64,000 bases of DNA from UBA5448 sp045536965 (GCA_045536965.1 JAZSON010000012.1:236138-300137); one strand, 5' to 3'. Shown: positions 54,277 to 63,181, counted from the stretch's first letter. Numbers and translations are program-made. The notes: generated by a model not told the origin, from the letters alone.

Positions 54277-55235
54277 TATTCTTCCCCTTTGTTTTCGGTA
54301 TTATTTTCTTTTTCGTTATTTTCTTTGGTGTCTTCGTACACAACCGAAGCCTCATCGCTATCGATTGTGTAATGGGTTTCTTCCAACTCGTCGTTTACGG
54401 CTTCTTCCATGGCGGCTTCAAAGGCGGCCTTTTCATGGATACGCCTGAGCACGAAGAAGGCGGCGATACCGCCGATAAAGCAGACGGCGGCTACGATTTG
54501 AGAAATGCGGAAATCCGCGCCGTATGGCAGTGAATCACTGCGGATCCACTCGATCCAAAAGCGTCCCAATCCATACCAAGAGACATACAAGGATAAGACT
54601 TGTCCTGCAAATTTCTTTTTCTTCATCAAAAATTGCAATGCGATAAACCCAATGATGTTCCAAAGAGATTCATACAAGAAGGTCGGGTGTACTTGCGCGC
54701 CGTTAACTGACATGCGCCACGGCAGATCGGTTTGGATGCCATATGCCTCGGCATTGACAAAGTTTGCCCAGCGGCCGATGGCCTGTCCCAGCATGAGCGC
54801 AGGCGCGGCGCAATCGAAAACTTGCCAAGGATTGATTTTTTTAATGAGGGAAAAGATTAATACGGTGAAAAACCCTGCGATGATTGCGCCGTAAATGGCA
54901 AGTCCGCCTTGCCAAACGGCAAGAAACTCCCACCAAGCACGGGTATCGTTGAGAAAATAATCGCCAAATTGCGCGATTACAAAATAAAGACGGGCGCCAA
55001 GTACCGAAAGCGGTATTGCCCAGAGTGCCAGATCGAGAAACTGATCGGTGTTTAACAGACCTGCCTTTGTAAGCTTACGCCAAGCGTATAGGCAGGATAC
55101 GAGAATGGCACAAGTGAGGATGATGCCGTACCAAGCAATCGAAATTTCTTTTCCAAACAGAGTAAACTCGAAAGCGACCCTGCTCATGGAAAAAGGTTCG
55201 ATGCCCAGACCGGGAAATCCAACCATATTCGTCAT
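54276..55235 (-). CDS. lgt: Prolipoprotein diacylglyceryl transferase
   Basis: 319 residues, seven membrane helices. Transfers diacylglycerol from phosphatidylglycerol to the lipobox Cys. The Lgt signature GRWANFVNAEAYG and HPTFLYESLWN are present. The C-terminal 60 residues are a charged Glu/Asn tail absent from short homologues. It would modify the lipoproteins at 2740, 53416 and 62159. Confidence 0.95.
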   Translation of the reverse strand: MTNMVGFPGLGIEPFSMSRVAFEFTLFGKEISIAWYGIILTCAILVSCLYAWRKLTKAGLLNTDQFLDLALWAIPLSVLGARLYFVIAQFGDYFLNDTRAWWEFLAVWQGGLAIYGAIIAGFFTVLIFSLIKKINPWQVFDCAAPALMLGQAIGRWANFVNAEAYGIQTDLPWRMSVNGAQVHPTFLYESLWNIIGFIALQFLMKKKKFAGQVLSLYVSWYGLGRFWIEWIRSDSLPYGADFRISQIVAAVCFIGGIAAFFVLRRIHEKAAFEAAMEEAVNDELEETHYTIDSDEASVVYEDTKENNEKENNTENKGEE

Positions 55236-55248
55236 ATTACGGCTCCTT

Positions 55249-56520
55249 TCACTCGGGTGTTCCGATAGAAATACACATTTTTTCGGGATGATAGTCTCTG
55301 TTTAGGCATGCGGTGACGCCTTCTATGGTAACGTTTGCAATGGCTTCGGGCAATGTGAAAATGCTGCCGCCCAAAAAATGCCAATCCATAAAAGAGTCGC
55401 CGATACCTGCGGGAGAATTGAAGTTTTCGACGGTATGTCCGTAGAGCGATTTTTTACAGCGTTCGAAGGCGATGGGGTCAATGCCTGTTTTTTTGGCTTC
55501 CTCGATTGTACGGAGAATTTCTGCGTTGACGGCATCGGGATCGCGGCTTTCACCCTGCCACAAGCAGTAGCGGTAGGAGCGTCCGATGTTGCAACCCGAT
55601 TCAAAGCGGTCGTTGATGAGTCCCGCATCGTACATTTTTCCGTAAAAATCCGACCCGTTACCAAACAGAACATCTAATAGGATTTCATGTTCGGCGTAGG
55701 CTTGCATGGGAGGAACAGACAGCACATTTAGCTTTAAACCCGCAAAAAAGAGGGGGAGCGCTACCGGCATCTGTTGAGAGACCCGTTTTGTTAAGACATC
55801 TTCTCTTTCTTCGGGGAAAATGTTTTCGATGATTGGCTTTTCTGTGCGCGGCAAATATTTGTCGCACAGATCTGCCACTTTTTCGGGTTCGAATTTTCCG
55901 CAAACACAAAGCGTCATATTGGAGGGATGATAAAACGCGGCGTGGCAACGGTAAAGAAGTTCGGGGGTGATGCGGGCAATAGATTCTTCGCTTCCCGCCA
56001 CTTCCAAACTCACGGGATGTTTTTCGTACATGGCTTCCAAAAGTCCATAGTACATGTTGCGATAGGGGTTATCATTGCCCATGCGGATTTCTTGGCCGAT
56101 GATGCCGATTTCTTTTTGAACGGTTTGCTTGGTAAAGTAGGGGCTGTAAACGAATTTTAATAAAATCTCAAGGTTTTCATAAATTTTATCGGTTGCCAAA
56201 AAGAGATAGGCGGTCATATCAGACGAGGTATAGGCATTCGGACGGGCGCCGAGCGCGGCAAAAAGGTTGAGCGAATCGGTGCCGTCTTCATTTTCAAACA
56301 ATTTATGCTCTAAAAAGTGCGCCACACCATCGGGAACAACGGTGAAGTCCTTTTCTTCGTTTAAACGAAAGGTGGTATCAATGCCGCCGTAACGTGTGCC
56401 TAAAAGTGCATAGGAAGAAATGTGGTCTTTGGGGATAACAATGACCTCCAAACCCGATGCATGGCGTCCCACATAACAGCTTTCGCCGATGGTGGGATAT
56501 TGTTTTAAGTCAAAAATCAT
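55249..56520 (-). CDS. M16 metallopeptidase, YfmH-like, with intact active site
   Basis: 423 residues. Inverted zinc motif H68-F-L-E71-H72 (AHFLEHKLFE), with the third ligand region around EIGIIGQEIRM. ATG 56520 has GAAAGGAG upstream; the frame is open further but lies inside the partner gene. Homologues in Bacillota are annotated as associated with EF-P 5-aminopentanol modification. Overlaps its partner by 4 bases (ATGA). Confidence 0.88.
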   Translation of the reverse strand: MIFDLKQYPTIGESCYVGRHASGLEVIVIPKDHISSYALLGTRYGGIDTTFRLNEEKDFTVVPDGVAHFLEHKLFENEDGTDSLNLFAALGARPNAYTSSDMTAYLFLATDKIYENLEILLKFVYSPYFTKQTVQKEIGIIGQEIRMGNDNPYRNMYYGLLEAMYEKHPVSLEVAGSEESIARITPELLYRCHAAFYHPSNMTLCVCGKFEPEKVADLCDKYLPRTEKPIIENIFPEEREDVLTKRVSQQMPVALPLFFAGLKLNVLSVPPMQAYAEHEILLDVLFGNGSDFYGKMYDAGLINDRFESGCNIGRSYRYCLWQGESRDPDAVNAEILRTIEEAKKTGIDPIAFERCKKSLYGHTVENFNSPAGIGDSFMDWHFLGGSIFTLPEAIANVTIEGVTACLNRDYHPEKMCISIGTPE

Positions 56521-57821
56521 GCCTGACTCCTTTCGGGGGCAAGGAAATATACGCAGCTTTCGCGGATAGAGTTTGCTGCTTTCATAACATCTTTGCGGGT
56601 AACCGATTGTAAAGCTTCCATGCTTTTTTGAGGGGAAGCATCCGTGATGCCTGCGATCTGTCTGACAAGATACCAAGTGCTCAAGGCGGAGGGAGAATCC
56701 TCCAATCCCTGCAATACGCTGTGCATATAAGCGCGGGCATCTTCCAACTCTTTGTCGGTAAAATCACCCTTGGCGATCAAAGAAAGCTGCGAGCGAATTC
56801 CCTCGTGTGCCTTTTCTCTGTTTTCCTCAGCAATGCCCGCATACACCAACATGACCCCTTTAATGCTTTCGGGGGAAGATGTAACGGTGTAGCAAAGGTG
56901 CATCTTTTCTCGAATGATGGCAAAAAGACGACTGCTGACCGCGCCGCCAAACAGGGCGTTGAACACGGAAAATGCGGCGTAACCCTCTTGTTGCATGGTG
57001 ATGCCTGTGCGATAACCGAGCACCAAATGGGCTTGGTTTATATCCATCGTTTCGTCGCGGGAGATCGTATCGTTTTTGGTGATTTGCATCGGAGGAGCGA
57101 GCGGTTTGATGTCCCGTGCGATTTCTTCAAAGAAGGAGCGCAGAGTGTTTTGGAGTTTGATTTCATCCACACCGCTTCCTGCAAAATAAATTTCGACTTG
57201 GGCGGATTTTAACATGGATAAATAGAAATCATAGAGCGCGCTGGGCGTGATGGCTTCCAGAACATCTTTTTCACCTAAGATCGAAACGGCAAACGGTTCG
57301 CCCTCGCACATGATTTCGTACATTCTCTTGCGGGCGTAGGTAGCCTTGTTGTTGATTTCGGCGGCGATGGTATCATAAAGATTTTCTTTTTCGCTGCGCA
57401 CATATTCGGCCAAAAAGCCGGTGGAGCCGCTTGTTTTTTCCAAAAGCGGATAAAACAGTATTTGTCTTGCTGTTTCCAAAACCGTTTCGGTTATGGCCAT
57501 GCCGTCATAGCTGTAAGCATCCTTGAGCCAGTCGCAGGAGAAGGTCAAGGTATGGGTTTCACCGAACTTATCGACTCCCGCGTCTATATCGGCACCGTAG
57601 CATCCGTCCAAACGGGCAGAAATATCCCGCAAGGTCGGATATGCGGCGCAGCCGCGCGTCAAAACCCGCGCAAGCAGAGCCGCATAAGCGGCCGTTTCTT
57701 TATTCAGATCCGAAAGAAAATGGATAGAAAGGTGGTTGTTTTTGGTTTTGTCATGGGGGATCAACCTAAGACAAACACCTTCACACAGTCGAATGCTGCG
57801 AGGCGATGCAGAAGAAGACAT
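56517..57821 (-). CDS. M16 peptidase-like partner, YfmF-like, lacking the zinc motif
   Basis: 434 residues of the insulinase fold. The HxxEH motif is missing in the N-terminal half, and the C-terminal half has the expected FNALFGGAVSSRLFAIIREKMHLCY, the Arg/Tyr element of inactive M16 subunits. It probably forms a heterodimer with the active protease that follows, like the mitochondrial processing peptidase pair. Confidence 0.87.
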   Translation of the reverse strand: MSSSASPRSIRLCEGVCLRLIPHDKTKNNHLSIHFLSDLNKETAAYAALLARVLTRGCAAYPTLRDISARLDGCYGADIDAGVDKFGETHTLTFSCDWLKDAYSYDGMAITETVLETARQILFYPLLEKTSGSTGFLAEYVRSEKENLYDTIAAEINNKATYARKRMYEIMCEGEPFAVSILGEKDVLEAITPSALYDFYLSMLKSAQVEIYFAGSGVDEIKLQNTLRSFFEEIARDIKPLAPPMQITKNDTISRDETMDINQAHLVLGYRTGITMQQEGYAAFSVFNALFGGAVSSRLFAIIREKMHLCYTVTSSPESIKGVMLVYAGIAEENREKAHEGIRSQLSLIAKGDFTDKELEDARAYMHSVLQGLEDSPSALSTWYLVRQIAGITDASPQKSMEALQSVTRKDVMKAANSIRESCVYFLAPERSQA

Positions 57822-57830
57822 GGACAGACC

Positions 57831-58310
57831 TCAATCGTTAATCATGCGGATTTCGCTGATGACAACGGGAACGCGGGGGCAATCTTGGAAATCGGTTTTC
57901 ACCGAAGCAATGGCATCTACCACATCCAAGCCCTCGGTTACTTTGCCGAAAGCGGCATATTGTCCGTCAAGGTGCGGAGCGTCACGGTGCATGATGAAAA
58001 ATTGGCTGGAGGCGGAGTTGGGATCCATGGTTCTGGCCATAGAGAGAACACCGCGGGTGTGTTTTAAGTCGTTTTTACGTCCGTTTGCCGCAAATTCGCC
58101 TACAATAGAGGGGGCGTCTTTGTGTGCAAAATCTGCGGTATAGCCGCCGCCTTGGATCATAAAGCCCTCGATGATGCGGTGGAAGATCAGTCCGTCGAAG
58201 AACTTTTCTTCGATGAGCTTGACAAAGTTTTCGGTTGTAACAGGGGCGATTTCAGGATATAATTCGGCGGTCATTGTGCCGTATTGTTCAACGGTAATAG
58301 AAATTTTCAT
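57831..58310 (-). CDS. Cyclophilin-type peptidyl-prolyl isomerase
   Basis: 159 residues, cytoplasmic, no signal. FHRIIEGFMIQGGGY, ARTMDPNSASSQFFI and YAAFGKVTEGLDVVDAI match cyclophilins, including the catalytic Arg. AAGGAG before ATG 58310 overlaps the end of icd's leader region; 10 bases separate them. Confidence 0.94.
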   Translation of the reverse strand: MKISITVEQYGTMTAELYPEIAPVTTENFVKLIEEKFFDGLIFHRIIEGFMIQGGGYTADFAHKDAPSIVGEFAANGRKNDLKHTRGVLSMARTMDPNSASSQFFIMHRDAPHLDGQYAAFGKVTEGLDVVDAIASVKTDFQDCPRVPVVISEIRMIND

Positions 58311-58320
58311 AATTGACTCC

Positions 58321-59499
58321 TTATTTACGAATGTTGTTCAATGTTTCCATGACATAGTCGGCAAACTGCGCGGTGGTTGCGCCGTTGTCGCGGCCGGTTA
58401 CCGTCAAGCGCTTATCTTCGAACATACAAAAATCCAAAGCGCGTTCCAAATCGTTGGCGCGGTCTTGATAGCCGATGTGGGAGAGAAGCATTACGACGGC
58501 GCGGAGCATGGAGCAGGGATCGGCATATTGTGCTCTGCCTTCGGTGACCATGCGGGGTGCCGAGCCGTGAATGGCTTCAAACATTGCATATTTTTTGCCC
58601 AGATTTGCGCTTCCCGCCGTGCCGACGCCGCCTTGGAATTCTGCAGCTTCATCGGTCAGAATATCGCCGTAAAGATTGGGGAGCACCATGACTTGGAAAT
58701 CGGTGCGTCGTTTTTCGTCCACCAATTTTGCGGTCATGATGTCGATATACCAGTCGGTTGTGCGGATTTCGGGATAGTTGGCGGCAATGTCCATGGCGCG
58801 GTTTAAAAACTTACCGTCGGTCGTTTTAACGACGTTTGCTTTGGTAACAATGGCCACGTGATTTTTTCCGTTGGCGCGCGCATATTCATACGCCAGTTTG
58901 ACGACACGGTCGGTGCCTTCACTGGTGGTGACCACGAAATCGATGGCAAGATCGTCGGTTACATTGACACCTTGGCTGCCGACGGCATAACTGCCCTCGG
59001 TATTTTCGCGGAAGAAGGTCCAGTCAATACCCTGATCAGGCACTTTCACGGGACGTACATTGGCGAACAGATCGAGGGATTTGCGCATGGCCACATTGGC
59101 CGATTCGATGTTGGGCCAGGGATCGCCTGCGCGGGGGGTGGTGGTCGGCCCTTTCAGAATAACGGGACAGCTTTTCAATTGCTCAAGCACATCGTCGGGG
59201 ATGGCTTTATTGCAGGCAACGCGGTTTTCGATGGTCAATCCGTCGATGGGAACCAGCTCCACTTTACCACTCTTGATTTCGGGGGCGAGCAGATGTGCGA
59301 GCACACGCGCGGCTTCGTTTGTGATGTAAGGACCGATGCCGTCACCGCCGCATACGCCGATGCGAAGGGTGTCCAATGAGGCGTAGTCTAAAAATTCCTT
59401 ATCCTCTTTCATGCGCTCACAACGCTCTAATTGTTTTTCGAGCAGAGCGACAAATTTTTCGGTTGCTTTTTCGATATCCTTGCGATTTTTGATTTCCAT
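58321..59499 (-). CDS. icd: Isocitrate/isopropylmalate dehydrogenase family, probably isocitrate dehydrogenase
   Basis: 392 residues. GDGIGPYI near the N-terminus, substrate motif ESANVAMRKSLDLFANVRP with the Ser-x-Asn-x3-Arg spacing of isocitrate dehydrogenase, Mg-binding DILTDEAAE, and HGSAPRMV. The residues after HGSAP (Arg-Met) are neither the E. coli NADP pair (Lys-Tyr) nor the usual NAD pair, so the cofactor is uncertain. Its upstream region holds four DnaA-box-like sites. Confidence 0.88.
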   Translation of the reverse strand: MEIKNRKDIEKATEKFVALLEKQLERCERMKEDKEFLDYASLDTLRIGVCGGDGIGPYITNEAARVLAHLLAPEIKSGKVELVPIDGLTIENRVACNKAIPDDVLEQLKSCPVILKGPTTTPRAGDPWPNIESANVAMRKSLDLFANVRPVKVPDQGIDWTFFRENTEGSYAVGSQGVNVTDDLAIDFVVTTSEGTDRVVKLAYEYARANGKNHVAIVTKANVVKTTDGKFLNRAMDIAANYPEIRTTDWYIDIMTAKLVDEKRRTDFQVMVLPNLYGDILTDEAAEFQGGVGTAGSANLGKKYAMFEAIHGSAPRMVTEGRAQYADPCSMLRAVVMLLSHIGYQDRANDLERALDFCMFEDKRLTVTGRDNGATTAQFADYVMETLNNIRK

Positions 59500-59554
59500 A
59501 TTTCTTTACTCCTTTTTACTGTTATGTCAAAAAATTGTTCAATAAGATTGCACA

Positions 59555-59640
59555 TTTTCCACGGCCTTTTCCACATTTTAACCCCTGCTATCTCCCGCTT
59601 TTTTGGGAGTTTTCGCATGTTTTCCACAGGGTTTTCCACA
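59555..59640. promoter_or_regulatory. Cluster of four DnaA-box-like sites upstream of icd
   Basis: TTTTCCACG (59555-59563), TTTTCCACA (59567-59575), TTTTCCACA (59620-59628) and TTTTCCACA (59632-59640), all in the same orientation and arranged as two pairs with 12-base spacing, 53 bases between pairs. The same 9-mer occurs in the dnaA promoter. Between the pairs lies the dyad CTCCC-N8-GGGAG. This is the 172-base gap between tsaD and icd; no gene is seen in it. Confidence 0.7.
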
Positions 59641-59671
59641 ATTATGGCGTGTTTTATGTCACGGCTTATGG

Positions 59672-60676
59672 TTAACAAGTGTGACCTGTTGCAAAGGCGT
59701 TTAAGGTGATTGAATCTCGTTTTCCGGCCATCAAATCATAGTATCCTTGCGCACCGACCATGGCGCCGTTGTCGCCGCAAAGAGAGAGCGGCGGTAGGAA
59801 TAAACGGACATTTTTTTCATCACAAAGGGCTTGGAGACCTTTGCGAATATGACTGTTGGCTGATACGCCGCCCGCCAGCACCATTTGGGTGGCAGGATAA
59901 CGCTCAAGGGCGTGTTTGACGCGATTTTGGATAGCCGACACGACCACATCGGTCAGATCGGCGGCAACATCTTCGGGGACGATTGCAATGCCTTTTTGGT
60001 TGTCGTTGTGTAGACGGTTGATGACGGCGGTCTTTAATCCCGAGAAGGAAAAGTCAAACGGCGAATCCTTTACAAGAGGCTGAGGGAAAGAATACGTGCC
60101 GCTTTTTCCTTTTGCGGCCATTTCGTCTAAAACCTTCCCGCCCGGATAGGGAACGCCGAGAACACGCCCGACTTTGTCAAAGGCTTCGCCCGCGGCATCA
60201 TCGCGCGTGGTGCCGATGCGTGTATAGGAGGTATAGTCGCTTACATGATAAAGCGCAGTGTGGCCGCCCGAAATGACAAGGGCAATAAAAGGCGGTTTTA
60301 AATCGGGGTGGGCAAGATAACAAGCCGCAACATGCGCCTGAATATGATTGACGCCGACAAGCGGTTTTTTTGTGGTATAAGCGAGGGATTTTGCAAACCC
60401 GACTGCTACCAGCAAAGCACCGAGAAGACCCGGGGTGTGGGTCACGGCAATGGCATCGATGTCATCCAGTGTGCAGTTTGCATCATTCAGCGCCTGTTGT
60501 GTCAGAGACACGATGGCTTCGGTGTGGGCGCGCGATGCGATTTCTGGAACAACGCCACCGAATCGGCTGTGCAGCGCGATTTGGGAAGCGATTTTGTCGG
60601 ACAAGACCTTTCTTCCGTCTTCTACGACGGCAACCGCCGTCTCGTCACAGGAGGATTCAAAAGACAGTATACGCAT
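59672..60676 (-). CDS. tsaD: tRNA N6-threonylcarbamoyladenosine transferase subunit TsaD
   Basis: 334 residues. ASKHA-fold catalytic subunit of t6A37 synthesis. FESSCDETAVAV, the metal-binding NHIQAHVAACYL, VISGGHTALY and GLKTAVIN, LAGGVSANSHIR match. Partner genes tsaB and tsaE are not in the window. GGAAAGGA precedes ATG 60676, 2 bases after the upstream stop. Confidence 0.97.
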   Translation of the reverse strand: MRILSFESSCDETAVAVVEDGRKVLSDKIASQIALHSRFGGVVPEIASRAHTEAIVSLTQQALNDANCTLDDIDAIAVTHTPGLLGALLVAVGFAKSLAYTTKKPLVGVNHIQAHVAACYLAHPDLKPPFIALVISGGHTALYHVSDYTSYTRIGTTRDDAAGEAFDKVGRVLGVPYPGGKVLDEMAAKGKSGTYSFPQPLVKDSPFDFSFSGLKTAVINRLHNDNQKGIAIVPEDVAADLTDVVVSAIQNRVKHALERYPATQMVLAGGVSANSHIRKGLQALCDEKNVRLFLPPLSLCGDNGAMVGAQGYYDLMAGKRDSITLNAFATGHTC

Positions 60677-60678
60677 GA

Positions 60679-61557
60679 TTATTCCTTTCCCTGTAACAAC
60701 AGCTTCATTAAATGGGCATCATCGGTTGGGTTTTTATAGTAGTTTTTGCGGGAACCGACGATGGAGAATCCGAGTTTTTGGTAAAGTGTAATGGCGGGTA
60801 TGTTACGGGAGCGCACTTCCAACGTGATCCATTGCAGCCCCTTTTGTTTGGCATCGTCTATGATTGTTTGCATCAGCTTTTCGCCGATACCGTATCCGCG
60901 GAACGCGGGAGCAACGGCAATGTTGCCAACGGTTGCTTCGACCGAATCAAAAAACAAAAAAATATATCCCGCCACCTGATTTCCGGCGGCGGCGATATAT
61001 GCCTTGCCGTGGGGATGGAACAGAAGCTCTCGGACGGAGTCTTTGCTCCAAGGGTCTGAAAAACACATTTTTTCCAGCCGATACACTTCATCAAGATGGC
61101 CTGCTTCCATAGGGAGTATTTCCACCGTTGCTTTGGCTTCAAAATCCTGCAAAAAATCATGGACACCCCGAACGATCTCGGTCAGAGTATCACGGTAAAC
61201 CTGCAAATTTCCTCCAAAAGGATCTTTAATGGAGGCGGGCAAACAGACGATTTTTTCTTCCTTGGCGGTGGGGAAATTTTGTAAAATAAAACCGCGGTGT
61301 TCGGGGGTGAGGGGGATCAAAATATCGGCCGCTTCCACCAGCGCAGGGGTCAGTTTACGGGCGCTGTGCTTTAAGCAAATGCCTTTTTCCGCCAAAACGG
61401 CAACCGTTTCGGATGAAGCGGGCGCGCCGTCGCGGGCAAAGAGGCCTGCCGATGAAGCCTTGATGTGCAGCCCTTTTGCGTTTGCAAGCGCGCCACATAC
61501 AGCGGCGGCCATGGGGCTGCGGCAGGTGTTGCCGGTACAAACAAAGAGTACGTTCAT
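60679..61557 (-). CDS. Fusion: low-molecular-weight phosphatase (YwlE-like) + RimI-type acetyltransferase
   Basis: 292 residues. Residues 1-140 are a low-molecular-weight protein phosphatase: P-loop C7-T-G-N-T11-C-R13-S and general acid DPF (112-114). Thr at 11 is the residue that gives B. subtilis YwlE its phosphoarginine preference, where tyrosine phosphatases carry Ile. Residues 145-292 are a GNAT domain of RimI type (NIAVAPAFRGYGIGEKLM for acetyl-CoA, LEVRSRNIPAITLYQKLGF). RimI acetylates S18, and its gene is often next to tsaD/tsaB. ATG 61557 overlaps the upstream stop (ATGA). No frameshift is involved; both domains are complete. Confidence 0.88.
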   Translation of the reverse strand: MNVLFVCTGNTCRSPMAAAVCGALANAKGLHIKASSAGLFARDGAPASSETVAVLAEKGICLKHSARKLTPALVEAADILIPLTPEHRGFILQNFPTAKEEKIVCLPASIKDPFGGNLQVYRDTLTEIVRGVHDFLQDFEAKATVEILPMEAGHLDEVYRLEKMCFSDPWSKDSVRELLFHPHGKAYIAAAGNQVAGYIFLFFDSVEATVGNIAVAPAFRGYGIGEKLMQTIIDDAKQKGLQWITLEVRSRNIPAITLYQKLGFSIVGSRKNYYKNPTDDAHLMKLLLQGKE

Positions 61558-62159
61558 ACGATCAATGCTTGCGTGACCTCGGCCGAAAGGGAAACGCATC
61601 GATTGGTTTGGCGATCAATCAAATATCCGTTGCCCTGTCTGTCTACCACAAAGCGAAGCGAATAGTAAAGGCTTGGATAATCTTTGGAGACGAAATCGAG
61701 GATATAGCTTTGATGGACCACGGTTGGCATGGCGGTTACCTGGTTATCACTCATCTGGGTGACAAGTTGTTCAAGCACCGCGGCATTTTCGAGCGGTTGG
61801 GCGACCGTGTTATTGTTGGCGATATAGCAAACGTATACTTCGGTGGGATTGAATCCTTTTAATTGCGGCAGTTCAATCGATTGCTCGGCATAAACCACCG
61901 AGCCGCGATCGGGATGTGTGCACAGATATTTTTTCATATCCAGACCCGATACAGCAAAATATTCCGATTCTTCGGTCTCTGCGATTACGGTGCCGATTTT
62001 GACCGAAACCGCCATGTAGTTTTCATAGCGTTTATAGGAAATATCGGTTCCTTCGATGTTTACAATGAGCATGCCATCTTCCTGTTCCCATGCGCTTTCG
62101 CAGGAAACAAGGGAGAAAAGGAGTAAAAAGGCTGCGATACAAAGCAATGTCTTTTTCAT
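61554..62159 (-). CDS. Lipoprotein of unknown function
   Basis: 201 residues. Lipid signal with lipobox LVSC (Cys near residue 20). The rest is a mixed alpha/beta sequence with no family I recognise. ATG 62159 has GGGG upstream; a TTG at 62165 is also in frame. Lies 2 bases after the dCMP deaminase stop and overlaps the phosphatase-RimI gene. Confidence 0.75.
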   Translation of the reverse strand: MKKTLLCIAAFLLLFSLVSCESAWEQEDGMLIVNIEGTDISYKRYENYMAVSVKIGTVIAETEESEYFAVSGLDMKKYLCTHPDRGSVVYAEQSIELPQLKGFNPTEVYVCYIANNNTVAQPLENAAVLEQLVTQMSDNQVTAMPTVVHQSYILDFVSKDYPSLYYSLRFVVDRQGNGYLIDRQTNRCVSLSAEVTQALIV

Positions 62160-62161
62160 AA

Positions 62162-62653
62162 TCAATACCCCATCGTTCCGTCCAGACTATCATCGTGCTC
62201 GATCCAGTCTGACACATTGTAAATTGTGTATTCCTCAGCGGTGTTACGAACAATGACTTGTTTTAAACCCGCGTTGATGACCATGCGTTTGCACATTTGA
62301 CAGCAGCAACCGTCGGGCACAAGCTCTCCCGTGTCGGCGGAAATCCCAACCAAGAACAGTGTGCCATCCATCATTTCCTCGCGTTTAGCGGCGATAATTG
62401 CGTTGGCTTCGGCGTGAATGGAACGGCACAGTTCATACCGTTCCCCGCGGGGCACATGCAAGGCTTCGCGATGACAATATCCCAAATCGCAGCAGTTTTT
62501 TCTGCCACGCGGCGCACCGACGTAGCCGGTGGAAACAATGTTATCATTTTTGACAATGATTGCACCGTAGTTACGGCGCAGACAAGTTCCGCGCCCGGCG
62601 ACTGCTTGGGCGATGTCCAAATAATAATTGATTTTACTTTTTCTTTCTGTCAT
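62162..62653 (-). CDS. dCMP deaminase-family protein
   Basis: 163 residues. Zn-dependent deaminase fold: SIHAEANAI (His and catalytic Glu) and CCCQMCKRMVINAG (two Cys ligands), plus an N-terminal Cys-rich insert (GRKNCCDLGYCHRE) that forms the second zinc site of dCMP deaminases. It would make dUMP for thymidylate synthesis, or act like ComEB. First gene of the tsaD operon. Confidence 0.9.
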   Translation of the reverse strand: MTERKSKINYYLDIAQAVAGRGTCLRRNYGAIIVKNDNIVSTGYVGAPRGRKNCCDLGYCHREALHVPRGERYELCRSIHAEANAIIAAKREEMMDGTLFLVGISADTGELVPDGCCCQMCKRMVINAGLKQVIVRNTAEEYTIYNVSDWIEHDDSLDGTMGY

Positions 62654-62681
62654 GGTATTCCCCTTTTTATCGGTATATCCG

Positions 62682-62710
62682 ATTTTGCGGCAACATATTC
62701 TTTATGGCAA
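62682..62710 (-). promoter_or_regulatory. Probable promoter of the dCMP deaminase-tsaD operon
   Basis: Minus strand TTGCCA (62710-62705) and CAAAAT (62687-62682), 17-base spacer; the -10 is weak. A palindrome ATCGGTATATCCGAT lies near 62668-62682. Between 62711 and 62913 only a hairpin (62739-62760) is seen. Confidence 0.45.
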
Positions 62711-62913
62711 AAAGTAAAGAATGACCGTTGTAAAAGCCGATGTTTTTGCCGAAAAACATCAGTTAGAAAAAACTCCCAAATATACACACTCTATTATACA
62801 TCAAAACGGATAAAAATCAAGTCTTTCTGCCAGATACATACTATATTTTTGGAGTTGCTTTTATTTCTTGGCGGTATTCCGGCAAACATATACAAGAAAA
62901 AACATATCATCTC

Positions 62914-62942
62914 TTGCATAATCGATAAATACATGATATAAT
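62914..62942 (+). promoter_or_regulatory. sigma-A-type promoter upstream of a broken tRNA-Pro
   Basis: TTGCAT (62914-62919) and a perfect TATAAT (62937-62942), 17-base spacer. Start near 62949, 34 bases before the tRNA-Pro 5' half at 62983, the spacing expected of a tRNA promoter. Confidence 0.7.
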
Positions 62943-62982
62943 GAGTGAGTCTGGTGGGCATCTTCATGGGATAGAATCACAA

Positions 62983-63019
62983 CGAGGTGTGGCGCAATTG
63001 GTAGCGCGCGTGCTTTGGG
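62983..63019 (+). pseudogene. tRNA-Pro 5' half, truncated in the anticodon loop (copy 1)
   Basis: Bases 62983-63019 match the 5' part of the intact tRNA-Pro at 63363 from the acceptor CGAGGTG through D-arm GCGC-AATTGGTA-GCGC to the loop TTTGGG, with changes only in the anticodon stem (CGTGC for CCTGG) and one in the linker. After TTTGGG the sequence departs completely, so no cloverleaf can form. Confidence 0.8.
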
Positions 63020-63181
63020 TTTTGAGCGCGACCGCCGCCGGTGGCGAAAGCAGGGAGAGCGAAAAGGCGTAGCGGTCGAAATTCCGAGAGCGAAAGCGAA
63101 CAAAGGGATTTCGGGCACCGCAAGCAGGGCGGACAAAGCAAGGAAAGAGTAAATAAAAGTAAGAAGAATAAAATAAAATAA
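63020..63181 (+). other. Purine-rich spacer between two tRNA-Pro halves
   Basis: About 160 bases, G/A-rich and GC-rich in its first 120 bases, AT-rich at the end. An open frame continues across it in both directions but has no ribosome-binding site or recognisable protein family. It would be transcribed from the promoter at 62914 as the continuation of the tRNA half. Confidence 0.4.

Noticed and set aside
62297..62941. 214-residue plus-strand frame
   Set aside because: Antisense to the dCMP deaminase gene and its promoter region; no homology or ribosome-binding site.
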